From NCBI GenBank assembly GCA_002077045.2, contig KZ111140.1, positions 62,001 to 126,000 of the forward strand: a DNA stretch of 64,000 nucleotides. The letters are read 5' to 3'. Position 1 is the first letter of the stretch; every line of letters begins with the position of its first letter. Under the pieces are notes generated by a model. It did no database searches and was not told where the DNA came from. It saw only the letters and a list, made by a program, of their open reading frames with translations. The position numbers were made by a program, and so were the translations under genes. This document shows, in pieces, positions 1 to 9,650 of this stretch. The stretch is from Rachicladosporium sp. CCFEE 5018. Lineage: Eukaryota; Ascomycota; Dothideomycetes; Cladosporiales; Cladosporiaceae.

Positions 1-653
1 GGAGGAAGCTGGACTGGAAGCATGCTCTGGCGCACTGCCAGATGCGCGCCAACTTCCCAAGTGGGGCGAAGGAGCTCGTGGTGAGCAGTTTCCAGGCCAT
101 CGTACTGGTGCTGTTCAACAACCTGCCGGAAGGCGAGAAGCTGTTCTACGCCGACATCCTCGCTCAGACAGGCCTTCGTGAGTACACCCCCTCCACACCC
201 CCATGATCCACTTACTGACATACCCCTCCAGCCGAGCCAGAACTAAAACGCACCCTCCAATCCCTCGCCTGCGCGCGCCTACAACCTCTACGCAAACACC
301 CTCGCAGCCGCGACATCTCGCCCACCGACACCTTCACAGTAAACACCTCCTTCACCCACAAGTTGTACCGCGTGAAAATCAACGCCATCCAGCTCAAGGA
401 GACCGCAGCCGAGAACAAAGAAACGCATATCCGTGTAGCCGAGGACCGGAACTTCGAGACGCAAGCCGCTATCGTGCGGATCATGAAAGCGCGGAAAAAG
501 ATTGGGCACGCGGAATTAGTGGGCGAGGTTGTGAAGGCTACGATTTCCAGGGGTGTGTTGGATGTGAGGGATATCAAGCGGAATGTGGATCGGTTGATTG
601 AGAAGGATTATATGGAGCGGGAGGAGGGTGGGGGGTATGCTTACGTGGCTTAG
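1..653 (+). CDS. CUL4: Cullin-4 scaffold, copy A, 3' end only
   Basis: C-terminal part of the cullin scaffold of a CRL4-type ubiquitin ligase, cut by the window start. Exons are 1-177 and 232-653, with a 54-bp intron (gtgagt...ccag) between them; reading starts at base 3. The visible protein has the end of the cullin homology domain and the C-terminal winged helix with the neddylation motif IVRIMKARKKIGHAELV, where the lysine of MK is the expected NEDD8 acceptor. The last 96 residues are identical to copy B at 36810-39449. It converges on Elp2 with a 77-bp gap. Assignment to Cul4 rests on the full copy B. Confidence 0.93.
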
Positions 654-730
654 ACGTTGAGCCTGTGCATGGGAGGGGTGGTTGAGGCTGTGGAATTGGC
701 GACAGTGGCCTGTGGGGTATTGCGGGTATC

Positions 731-3232
731 TTATATAGTCAATAGACGTACACTGCTGTCCTCACTCCCTATCGCCAACATCTCGGGTCCTCTGTTGAAG
801 CCTGGCCGGAAGTGGAGGGCTGTGATGGTTTTGCTGGGGCAGAGGCCCTTCTCTATCATTCTGGTTGTGGCGCTCGGCCAGTGGGTGGCTTCAGAAACCG
901 CTGCCAAAGTACTCAGACCGATCTCTCCAGTCTCTGTGCCGAAGGCTAGCGTAATGGGCATGTGCTTGTCCGACCACGTCGCTACGGAGAAAGCCACGGC
1001 TGTTACTGCAGAGGTGGCTTTGAGGGTGTGTAGGAGCGTCACTGCTGCACCACTGTCGTTTGTGGCTGAGGGTGAGGACTCGAGACGCCAGATCTTGACA
1101 CTCTTGTCTCTGGACGCGGTGGCGAAGACGTACTGCTTCACTCCTTCGGAGTCGGGTTCGCTGCGATCAGGTGCCCAGGCACAGCTTAGTATCATTCTCG
1201 CGTGCCCTTTCAAATCTGCTGCGGCCCTGGTGAAGGTGCCGACTGCCTTCGTATCGTCAGACGGAAGTGGATGAAACTGCCAGAGCACCCACTGTCGGTC
1301 CCTACCCACGCTCAACAGCCAGGCACCATCAGTGCTAAATGCGAGGTCTGTCACGGTCAGAGTGTGTGCTTCGAGTGGTGGCTTGACTTCTCGCCAGGTA
1401 TTGGTATTGTAGATGCGGATCACGGCGTGGTCGATGGAGCTAGCACGACAGGCTGTCGCTATGAGAGGGTAGGTCGGAGAGGCAGCGACGCATGAGATCT
1501 CGTGGCCATGACCGTAGAGCTTCTCGCGCTCCGGATAAAGCGTGTGACGAGCTAGATGAGACTCGTGTGAAGGCGTCGACGTGGGAAGGAGAGGTTGATC
1601 CGGAACGTCGGGGCCATCGACAGTCGAATCAGCGTCAGCATCGGGAGCAGTGATGGCTTTGTTGGAGAGTCCAAGGACGGGCATTGCGGCAGTCTCGGGG
1701 AGCGCCGAGCTATGTTTCATATCGCCATCAGTCTGTGGTGCTTCATGGCCATTCATCAGACTGGGCTGGTTCTCGAGGTTGCGTATAAGTCGATCGACAG
1801 GCTTCGGTGTGTCGAATACACGTAGAAGCTTCTCATCGGCACCGGTAACGAATTGATGCGATGAATTGGCGGCGATGCAATTGAGATCGTACCCATGGAT
1901 CTGCGGACGCGCAACTTCATGCCAAGATAGTCGATCTCCGCGTATCCATTGTGCGAATAGCCGGGTTGTCTGATCGTGGCTCGTTGTGAGGAGGCACGAG
2001 CTGTCTGGTGCCCACGACAGGCCGGCGACGTCTTGCGTGTGGCCGCTGACACCGAGTGATTGATTCCACGTATCGCTTCCCTGGTCGTAACTCCACCTTC
2101 GCCAGCTACCGGTACGACCAAGGCTCGCAATCGACGTGCCGTTGGGTCCCCAGAGACCGATCCAGAAGCCACCTGTACTTCCTGTCGCAGTCGTCGAACC
2201 CTTCTGTGAGCTAATCTCGCCAAGTCGTGTGTTGCATACCCATAGTCCCGAGGCTTCTTCGACGGACCACATCGCTATGGAGTTGTCCGCAGAAGCTGTG
2301 AGCAGGGTTGGCGTAGTCGTGGAGGCAGAGCTGACATTTTGAGGTAGCCACCGCGCTGAATAGATCCAGTCTTCGTGACCCACTAATAACGCCTCAAACG
2401 TTACCGCATACTTGTTTTGATCGATACCTACGTGTTGAGTCTTGTTAGAAAGCGATGTTTTCGCCGGCTTGAGAACACTGCCGTTCGTACCATTCGTGGT
2501 CACAGTGTCGTCTCTCCGCAATCGCCAGAGTCTCACGTACTTGTCTTGACTAGCCGAAGCCAGTAGGAGGTCGTTCGATCGTTCCGCGTCTGGTGGTAAG
2601 AAATCCAAGGATCGGATCCATCCATCATGTCCTGTGAGGGTTGCTTGCAACTGAAAGTCCTCATCTCTGTGCCGGCCATACAGCTGTATCGATGCCGTCG
2701 TTCCCGCAATAGCAAGAACGATGTTGTCGTCGGATATCTCAGCTACCGCCAGGGCCAGAGGCAAGAAGCGAGGCTTAAGACTGATCGACTGGACGAGGGC
2801 GGCGCCTTCAGACCCGATCTGCCATACCTTCACCGTTCCATCTGCAGCGCCAGACGCGAAGATTGCTTTCGCAGGAAGCGTAGCGATTGCGTTGACAGCG
2901 CCTAAATGCTCGCTCACGCAAGCCCACTCCCGGAAGGGTGGGTACTGGCCACGCGGTTGCTCGTGCCAGATTCGGACGGTATTGTCGCTTGATCCACTGA
3001 TCAAAGATCGCTGTGAGCTCTCGGAACTGGCCTCAACGATCTTCACAGCATTCACAACATCAGTGTGACCATTCAGCAGCGTGTGTATGCCGGTAGTGCA
3101 GATATCGTCTGGGTCCCAAAGTGCAATACTATTCCCAGCTCCGAAGGCGAGGAGACCAGGGGCCCAGTCTGCTGCGGACGGATGTCGATTGCCGCCAGCA
3201 GCGAGAAACTCTAGCTGCGGCGCGGAAGTCAT
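731..3232 (-). CDS. ELP2: Elongator complex subunit Elp2, copy A
   Basis: Single-exon gene for an 833-residue WD40 protein. Elp2 is the double beta-propeller scaffold of Elongator, which makes the cm5 base of mcm5U/mcm5s2U at wobble U34 of tRNAs. WD-type blades run through the whole protein (for example SGSSDNTVRIW, SASQDKYVRLW, TTSHDQTTRLF, TASRDKSVKIW), and the N-terminus AAGGNRHPSAADW is typical of Elp2. Length is close to the usual 780-850 residues. Copy B is one residue longer because of a one-codon indel near residue 665. It is divergent from Urm1 across 202 bp and converges on Cul4. Confidence 0.93.
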   Translation of the reverse strand: MTSAPQLEFLAAGGNRHPSAADWAPGLLAFGAGNSIALWDPDDICTTGIHTLLNGHTDVVNAVKIVEASSESSQRSLISGSSDNTVRIWHEQPRGQYPPFREWACVSEHLGAVNAIATLPAKAIFASGAADGTVKVWQIGSEGAALVQSISLKPRFLPLALAVAEISDDNIVLAIAGTTASIQLYGRHRDEDFQLQATLTGHDGWIRSLDFLPPDAERSNDLLLASASQDKYVRLWRLRRDDTVTTNGTNGSVLKPAKTSLSNKTQHVGIDQNKYAVTFEALLVGHEDWIYSARWLPQNVSSASTTTPTLLTASADNSIAMWSVEEASGLWVCNTRLGEISSQKGSTTATGSTGGFWIGLWGPNGTSIASLGRTGSWRRWSYDQGSDTWNQSLGVSGHTQDVAGLSWAPDSSCLLTTSHDQTTRLFAQWIRGDRLSWHEVARPQIHGYDLNCIAANSSHQFVTGADEKLLRVFDTPKPVDRLIRNLENQPSLMNGHEAPQTDGDMKHSSALPETAAMPVLGLSNKAITAPDADADSTVDGPDVPDQPLLPTSTPSHESHLARHTLYPEREKLYGHGHEISCVAASPTYPLIATACRASSIDHAVIRIYNTNTWREVKPPLEAHTLTVTDLAFSTDGAWLLSVGRDRQWVLWQFHPLPSDDTKAVGTFTRAAADLKGHARMILSCAWAPDRSEPDSEGVKQYVFATASRDKSVKIWRLESSPSATNDSGAAVTLLHTLKATSAVTAVAFSVATWSDKHMPITLAFGTETGEIGLSTLAAVSEATHWPSATTRMIEKGLCPSKTITALHFRPGFNRGPEMLAIGSEDSSVRLLTI

Positions 3233-3434
3233 TGTTATCGCTGCTGGAGCATGTTTGTGCTTGTCTTACATTGGTCCTCCGATGAGTTGTCGCTTGGGGT
3301 CAGTCTGACTAGTGTAATTTCTCACTGCGCTAGCCGCTTTTGGCATCTCGCGACTTGCGGATTTCCTAGATCTTCGGGATGCATATAGGCCATGCAACGA
3401 CAGGCGACTGCTTACCACTTGACACCACTCGACA
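3233..3434. promoter_or_regulatory. Shared divergent Elp2/Urm1 promoter, copy A
   Basis: The 202 bp between the Elp2 and Urm1 start codons must hold both 5' leaders and core promoters. The spacer has the same length (202 bp) in arm B at 34032-34233 and is recognisably similar throughout. No clear TATA box or named operator was identified. Confidence 0.6.
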
Positions 3435-3872
3435 ATGGCTGAACACGGGTCTATACCGCTCACTATCGAGTTCACGTAAGTTGTGCGTTCCTCACGCCTT
3501 GTGCGGTCCAGTCTAATGTCTCACAGCGGCGGACTCGAACTCCTCTTTGCCAACCAACGAAAGCACAAAGTCGACCTACCATCTTCGAACCAATCCCCAA
3601 ACGTCGCAGATCTAATCACATACCTCTGCGACAACTTGATGAAAGACCCTCGGAAAGACATGTTTGTCCTCGATGGCACTGTGTACGTTTTACGTCTGCT
3701 TCGCACATTCATGTCGTTGGACACAGCACACGAGCGGTTCACTGACCTCTACAGACGACCCGGCATCTTGGTCCTTATCAACGACGCAGACTGGGAGCTC
3801 GAGGGCCAGGAGACCTACCAACTACAGCCCAGGGACGAGATCGTTTTCGTTAGCACGCTGCATGGAGGCTGA
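3435..3872 (+). CDS. URM1: Ubiquitin-related modifier Urm1, copy A
   Basis: Urm1 is the sulfur carrier for 2-thiolation of tRNA wobble U34 and also a protein modifier. Three exons, 3435-3475, 3527-3682 and 3755-3872, give 104 residues, the normal family size. The first exon encodes MAEHGSIPLTIEFT and joins to GGLELLFANQRKHKVDL, the conserved N-terminus. The protein ends in the obligatory Gly-Gly (STLHGG). An ATG at 3483 lies inside intron 1 and would miss the first beta strand, so 3435 is preferred. The second intron is 72 bp and has no in-frame stop, so retention would insert 24 residues. Confidence 0.93.
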
Positions 3873-4152
3873 GTCGAATCCCTGGACTGCACCACGACTC
3901 GGACTGAAGAATGAGCACTGGAAAAGGCCGACGGATCTCGATCATGCTGATTACGGTATTTGGCATCAGTCTCATTTGTGTCATACGGTGAACCCACCGG
4001 CATCACAACCTCCGCTGCTCCGAATGTCGGGATCGCCACCTGGTGTCCCGACTCCAGCCACCCATGCATCCCGAACACCATATCGCCCCCAATGCCTCCG
4101 CTACTCCCTCTATATCCTCTGGACCGCCAACAACCCCCATATCGGCGCGCCT

Positions 4153-6831
4153 CTATGTGTACACAACCTCGGTGAACTGATTCAGTCCAAGGCCTTCTTT
4201 AGCGATGTCCTCTTCCTTGAGAAACAGCAACGGCATCTCCACCAGCGTCCCCTTAACCCCACTCAGCACCCCCTTGACTTCCTCCGCAGCCCGTGCCGGA
4301 TCCTCACTAAACTCCTCCGCAACGACATGACCCCACTTCCACGTACTCGGCCTAGTCGTATCCTTCGCTGCAGTCTTCGCGTCAGGCAGCTTGAAGAAGC
4401 GCGAGTAGTACTCATCGTACTGCTTCCAATTCCTCACGCCGTCAAAGGGTACAGGGTGGAACACCTTGGCGAACGCGGCAGTGTTGACGCGGGCAGTAGT
4501 CTTCCAGAGGGAGGTGAAGGACTCTGCCAGGGGATCGGCAACGGCAAGATCTTCGCGGGAGCCGAAGTCATAGATCTGGGGCGCGGAGGGGTCGACCGGG
4601 AGGTAGTTGTTATCTGGTCTACTCGGGTCTTGTGGCGGGATGAGGCCGAGATGTTTGCGGAAGATCTGGCGACGGAGCGTAGCCGCGAACTTGGTGGCGC
4701 GCCAGGGCTGGCCGGCCATATAGGAGTCAATCTCAACGGGATCCTCGATCAAGATCGCGATTTCCGAGTCGTGATTCCCGAGCTGAGACCGGTCGTTCAG
4801 ATTCGCGGAGCCGCAGATCACCTTCCTGTCATCAGCGATCAGAAGCTTGGAGTGGATGTAGAGTTCCTCCGAGACGAAGGCGTCGACTTCATGCACATCT
4901 CCACCGTGATCCCATGGCACAGTGCGGATGTCGGGCCCATTGAGCATGTAGCATTCAGCCACAGAGTCCCAGCGACCGGAGCCAGGCACCTGAGCGGCCG
5001 CAGCTTGGTAGCGATCAAACGCTTGCGCATCACCTGCCGGATTCTGCGCGCCTTGCTTCTCAGCTCCACCCACTTCGCCGAACTTCGCGTCATGCCCTTG
5101 ACGGGCTTGATCGTAGCTCACACCTGACTTCTGCTCGGCTTGAGCCATGGCTGCACTGGTATTGATTCGATCGTAGGACCGGAGATTGTAGAAGCGGATC
5201 CACTGCATAGGGTCGATGCCTGCTTTGGCGATTTGCTCATAGATTGAGTACCCGCCGCGGTTGATACTGTTGTATTGGAACTCCATGATCGCTCGTGTAG
5301 CCAGAGCGTCATCTGAGCGGAGATCGCCAGCGAATGCAGGTACGGCTGGCATAGCAACAACCATGTGGTATTGCTCATTATTTTGTGCGGCGCGGATGAT
5401 CCGCTCAACGATAGCAGCACCGATCTTGTTGGAGATCGGTTTCTGGCGATCATCAGTGCCTGTGATGAAGAACTGGTTCTCGATGTAGACGAAGTGCTTC
5501 GAATCGCGTATGGTCTCGATGTACGCAGTCGCAATGGAATGCTCCAGCGGCACGCCGTGGCTCCACTTGGCGCATGAGCGCATGATCTGACACTGTATGC
5601 CACCGAGAGGACCATTAGGATAGCCGTCGTCTTCGCCAAGAGCATCTTCACGGAATCGCTCTTTACCCTCCTGTAGCTTGGCGTAGCCGCGCTCGTAGTG
5701 CACTCGCATCCTCTCACGGAAGCCCTCGTACTGACCATGGCCCTCTACTTCAGCTCCGGGCTCGGCCTGTTGGTATGGGTGTCCGATGATACCGGCGCGA
5801 CTAACTCTGAAAGGAATCGGCTTGTACCTCTCTTGATTCCGTACACCATACTTCTCGTAGTAGATGAAGTTCCACCGTTGAGCAAAGTGGTCTCTCAGAT
5901 CCTCTACAACAGGTCCACGCAACGAGATGCTCATGTCTGTCCAGCCCATGCGTGAATTCCACTTCCTGTCCAGCTTGTTGTTCTGCCAATTCTGTACATC
6001 CGAGAAGTCCATTATCCGAGCGTTGTTGTAATCCTGTCCTGGAAAATTGATCTTGTTGAGATCCCCGGGGTGAGCATCTGCTATGCTGTGCTGATTCGTA
6101 TCCCACCGGCCGTAGCAGAGGTCCAAACCACCCATGAAGGCAAGCTTACTATCCACCAGACATAGCTTCTCATGATGAGCCCAGTACAGTACACTGTCGT
6201 CGTTCATACCATAGATGCCCTTGAGAGCATCACCAGGGAGAGCGGCGAGCTTTGCAGGACTCAGGCCGGAAGATTTGATCCTCTCCAGAACGTTAGATGC
6301 CATGGTCTGCTTATCTGGCAGATGATCAGGATGTCTGAAGACTTTGATATTGCCAGTCTTATCGTTATCCTCCAACCAATGCTTCGTGTGACTACTCGAT
6401 AACGTCAAAGCTTGTGTGACCTCCTTGTACACGATAACATTGACCTGTACGCCCCTCTCCGCTGCCGCGAATAGCAATCTATCAAGCCTGAACTCTTCGA
6501 ACTGCGCTGGCGGACGGCGGAGGTACAGCTCTGGGCTGAGCCACCAATCGAGGATCCAGATGCTTTGGCGAGCGTTCTGCAATGCGACACTGACCGCCCA
6601 CATGTAGCCACAGGCATCCACATACCACTTTGCATCGTTGCCCTCTCGCTGGGGAGCAAACGACTGGAAGCGGTGCATGTGATGGGAGTCTCGGTCCGAA
6701 CATTCTGGGGTTGGATGCTGATGTGCGTGGAGGTCGGCCTTCGACGGGACTTTCCCAGTCTTCACGGCTGTGTGGACTTGGTTTGTAACATCGTTGAGGG
6801 CTGCTTTGGCCTTGTCGAAGAGGAAGGCCAT
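4153..6831 (-). CDS. Phospholipase D, copy A
   Basis: Single-exon gene for an 892-residue phospholipase D, which hydrolyses phosphatidylcholine to phosphatidic acid and choline. Two HKD half-sites are intact: HHEKLCLVD near residue 218, with the downstream GGLDLCYGRWD, and HSKLLIADDRK near residue 657, followed by GSANLNDRS. There is no PX or PH domain at the N-terminus, as in the shorter filamentous-fungal PldA-type enzymes rather than yeast Spo14. The reading frame runs through a G5 run (4269-4273) that is only G4 in copy B. It is head to head with the GDPD gene, 983 bp apart. Confidence 0.92.
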   Translation of the reverse strand: MAFLFDKAKAALNDVTNQVHTAVKTGKVPSKADLHAHQHPTPECSDRDSHHMHRFQSFAPQREGNDAKWYVDACGYMWAVSVALQNARQSIWILDWWLSPELYLRRPPAQFEEFRLDRLLFAAAERGVQVNVIVYKEVTQALTLSSSHTKHWLEDNDKTGNIKVFRHPDHLPDKQTMASNVLERIKSSGLSPAKLAALPGDALKGIYGMNDDSVLYWAHHEKLCLVDSKLAFMGGLDLCYGRWDTNQHSIADAHPGDLNKINFPGQDYNNARIMDFSDVQNWQNNKLDRKWNSRMGWTDMSISLRGPVVEDLRDHFAQRWNFIYYEKYGVRNQERYKPIPFRVSRAGIIGHPYQQAEPGAEVEGHGQYEGFRERMRVHYERGYAKLQEGKERFREDALGEDDGYPNGPLGGIQCQIMRSCAKWSHGVPLEHSIATAYIETIRDSKHFVYIENQFFITGTDDRQKPISNKIGAAIVERIIRAAQNNEQYHMVVAMPAVPAFAGDLRSDDALATRAIMEFQYNSINRGGYSIYEQIAKAGIDPMQWIRFYNLRSYDRINTSAAMAQAEQKSGVSYDQARQGHDAKFGEVGGAEKQGAQNPAGDAQAFDRYQAAAAQVPGSGRWDSVAECYMLNGPDIRTVPWDHGGDVHEVDAFVSEELYIHSKLLIADDRKVICGSANLNDRSQLGNHDSEIAILIEDPVEIDSYMAGQPWRATKFAATLRRQIFRKHLGLIPPQDPSRPDNNYLPVDPSAPQIYDFGSREDLAVADPLAESFTSLWKTTARVNTAAFAKVFHPVPFDGVRNWKQYDEYYSRFFKLPDAKTAAKDTTRPSTWKWGHVVAEEFSEDPARAAEEVKGVLSGVKGTLVEMPLLFLKEEDIAKEGLGLNQFTEVVYT

Positions 6832-7814
6832 GATTGCTGTATCTCACGATGGGCTTGGGACAATTTCTTGTGAGAGGATGCGAGGCACCGTACGTTGGAA
6901 GCCGGTACTGCTTGGTCAGTGAGAGAGTATGGGAGAGTAATGGAAGCGTGCGGTCAGTCAATGAAGATAGATGTTGGTCAATGGAAGATCTCGTGTCATG
7001 GAGATGCTCGTGTGCTACCATGCCAGCTCTATGCAAGTTTCGGAGCTGTAACGCTACCGTGCATGCATCTCCCCTCCTCCCTACGTCACGCCTACCTTGT
7101 AGTAGATTGCTCTCAATGAGCATCTTTGCATTGAAGTATTCGAGGAGACGCGCCGCCCATGGTTTGGTTGCATAATGAACTCGATTTCGCCGTACACGAT
7201 GCAAGCTTTTCCATCACCGCACACGCTTCCTGCCTTGATCGCCGACAGCCAGCTACAAAAGCTTGCCCTGGGACGAGGAGGTGGGGTTAGCCATAGCGAC
7301 AGATTTATGAATAGTGCACCGTATTCTAGTGCACCTTCTGGCGCCGATTGCGTGGCTTCCCTTTTCTTCTGTACTCTATTCGAACCTCACCTCTTGAAGC
7401 CATCACTGCTCTGCTGCTGACCTGGCGTTGTATCACTCCGTCGGGGCATCGCGGACGAAATTACATCATGTTATTATTGAGAGCCCAACACGTGGGCTGC
7501 CAGGATCGGTCTTCCCCTCCGCCAAGATGCTCCGCCAAGGCAGGCTAGGCTCGCTCTTCCATCATCAAGCTCGCCTCGACGCACGCTACTCTTCCTGTTC
7601 CTGCAGCCTCAGCCGCAATGCGTGCTCTTATCAGCACCTCTGTATGGATCCATGTGGTCGTGCTGACAGTCATGACGGACGCCCAGGCGAAAAGTAAAGC
7701 TCAATGGCTTCGATGGCACTCTGTAAGTCCGCGTGCATATACTAAAGCTTGCAACCCGCCATGTCGGTAAGCCGTTCTCACCTCACCTCTCTTCCGTGTC
7801 ACTCTCAATCCATC
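6832..7814. other. Divergent intergenic region PLD/GDPD, copy A
   Basis: Promoter-containing spacer. It holds a 50-codon ORF at 7618-7770 (MRALISTSVW...), ending 44 bp before the GDPD start and kept at the same length in arm B; it may be an upstream ORF or a 5' leader exon. Nothing else was recognised. Confidence 0.4.
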
Positions 7815-9208
7815 ATGCCTTCTTTCACCACAATCCTTGCTGCTGCTGCAGCCTTAGAGCTCGCGACTGCTGCTCCATGGGGTCCATGGGGTGGCCACAA
7901 GGGTGGTCCACCCGGCCACGGCGGTCCACCACCTCCTCCCCAGAGCCCATACCACGAGATCGGAAGCAACAGCACTTTGCTTGTGGAGCTGGGACCTCGC
8001 CCATACTATCTAGTGGACAACATGGACGCTGGCCCGTTGAAGGACAAACTCAATTCCTGCAAGGCTCAGCCGAAGTCCACGTCAAGCTTCTCCATCTCGC
8101 ACAGAGGTGCGCCGCTCGAGTTCCCCGAGCACAGCAAGCAAGGCTACAATGCTGCTGCGCGTATGGGAGCGGGTAAGATACCTAGCCGCCAGACAGCAAA
8201 GATCGCGCTAACAAGCATCAACAAGGCATCATCGAATGCGACGTCTCCTTCACCTCCGACCGCGAGCTAGTCTGCCGCCACTCCAACTGCGATCTCCACT
8301 ACACAACCAACATCCTCTCCAAGCCCGAGCTCGCCGCCAAGTGCAGCTCCCCCTTCGTCCCCGCAGACCCGAAGAACAGCTCCAGCATGGCAACGGCAAA
8401 GTGCTGTACCTCCGATATTACTCTCGCCGAGTTCAAATCCCTTTGCGCGGAGATGGAGGCCACTTCCCTCACAGCCACAAGCATAGTCCCAGGAACGCCG
8501 TACTTCGGACGCATCGGCACAACGCCAGACTACAGGACGAACATGTTCTCCTACTCCTGTGCGGAGACCATGTCGCTTAAGGATCAGATCGCACTGGTCG
8601 ACAGCTATGGCCTGAACTTCACAGCCGAGGCCAAGACACCCCAAGTCGCCATGCCATTCCAAGGCGACTACACCCAGGAGGCTTTCGCGCAGCAAATCGT
8701 GGACACCTTCAACGAGGCTGGCATTTCTGCAGACCGCGTGTGGCTGCAGTCCTTCCTGCCAGACGACATTTTCTACTGGCTGAAGACCTCGCCGGCTTTT
8801 GGCGCACAGGCAGTCTACCTTGACGAGCGCGCCGATCTTACGGCAACGGGCTACGATGAGGCCGTCGCCTCGCTCCCTGGCCTCGCGGCGAAGGGCGTCA
8901 AGATCATCGCGCCGTCAATCTGGCAACTCGTCGCTCCCGACAATGCTACGGGCACGATCGTCGCTTCTTCGTACGCCATTGCCGCTAAGGCTGCAGGACT
9001 GGAGATCATCACCTGGTCGTTCGAGCGCTCTGGCCCGCTTGAGACTGGTGGAGGGTACTATTACACTGGCGTCAACAATTTGATCAACAACGACGGTGAT
9101 GAGTTCTATGTGATTGATGTAATCTCGAGAGTTGTTGGCGCGACGAAGATCTTCGCCGACTGGGCGGCCACGGTGACCTACTATGCCAACTGCTTTGGCC
9201 TGGCTTAG
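7815..9208 (+). CDS. Secreted glycerophosphodiester phosphodiesterase-like protein, copy A
   Basis: Exons 7815-8172 and 8226-9208 encode 446 residues. The start at 7815 gives a signal peptide (MPSFTTILAAAAALELATAA), so the protein is probably secreted or wall-associated. After it comes a Gly/Pro/His-rich linker (WGPWGGHKGGPPGHGG). The GDPD signature follows: HRG at residues 95-97, the acidic E104 of FPEH, then ECDV after the splice junction and the RHSNCDLHYTTN stretch. The family hydrolyses glycerophosphodiesters to glycerol-3-phosphate and an alcohol. Both copies are intact. The long spacing between HRG and the rest of the barrel differs from the short cytosolic enzymes, so the substrate is uncertain. 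Confidence 0.85.
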
Positions 9209-9650
9209 GTATCCTGGCGAAGCGGTCCGTGACGTGAAGTGCCTTGGCGGCATCGCGAATACCAGGTGGGGCGCGACGTGTACATAGTGTGTCAATGAGA
9301 CAGGAGAGTTATGACCTGAGGAGTTCGTTTCCTGCCCTCGTCGGCAAGGCTGAGCTTGTTAAGCTACGGTAGTCTTCACCGCGAATATTCTCTTATCCTT
9401 GATGTAGTGCAGAGACGTATCGTCGGGATTGCGGGCAGTGGCTTGTTTTCGAGCCCTTCTCCATGCACATTGATGAGCCGTGTTGGTTTTCGCGCTGATA
9501 GACTTCCGAGCGACGTGGCACTACCATTTTCATCTGCATAAGCTGAAAGGGTGGTCACGCACTTTGTGCTCGTTTTCACGGCATTTATACTACATCGCAA
9601 TGCTGCTGGTCATCCAGATCTGCTGTATGTTCTCCCGAGACGTATACGCA
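9209..9650. other. Convergent intergenic region GDPD/LAG1, copy A
   Basis: 3' flanks of two converging genes; no feature recognised. Confidence 0.4.

Noticed and set aside
657..1274. 205-codon plus-strand ORF
   Set aside because: Antisense shadow of Elp2; a similar shadow occurs opposite copy B.
3664..5127. Long plus-strand ORF of 487 codons
   Set aside because: It is antisense to phospholipase D and overlaps Urm1; the minus-strand frame carries HKD motifs, and this frame has no domain character.
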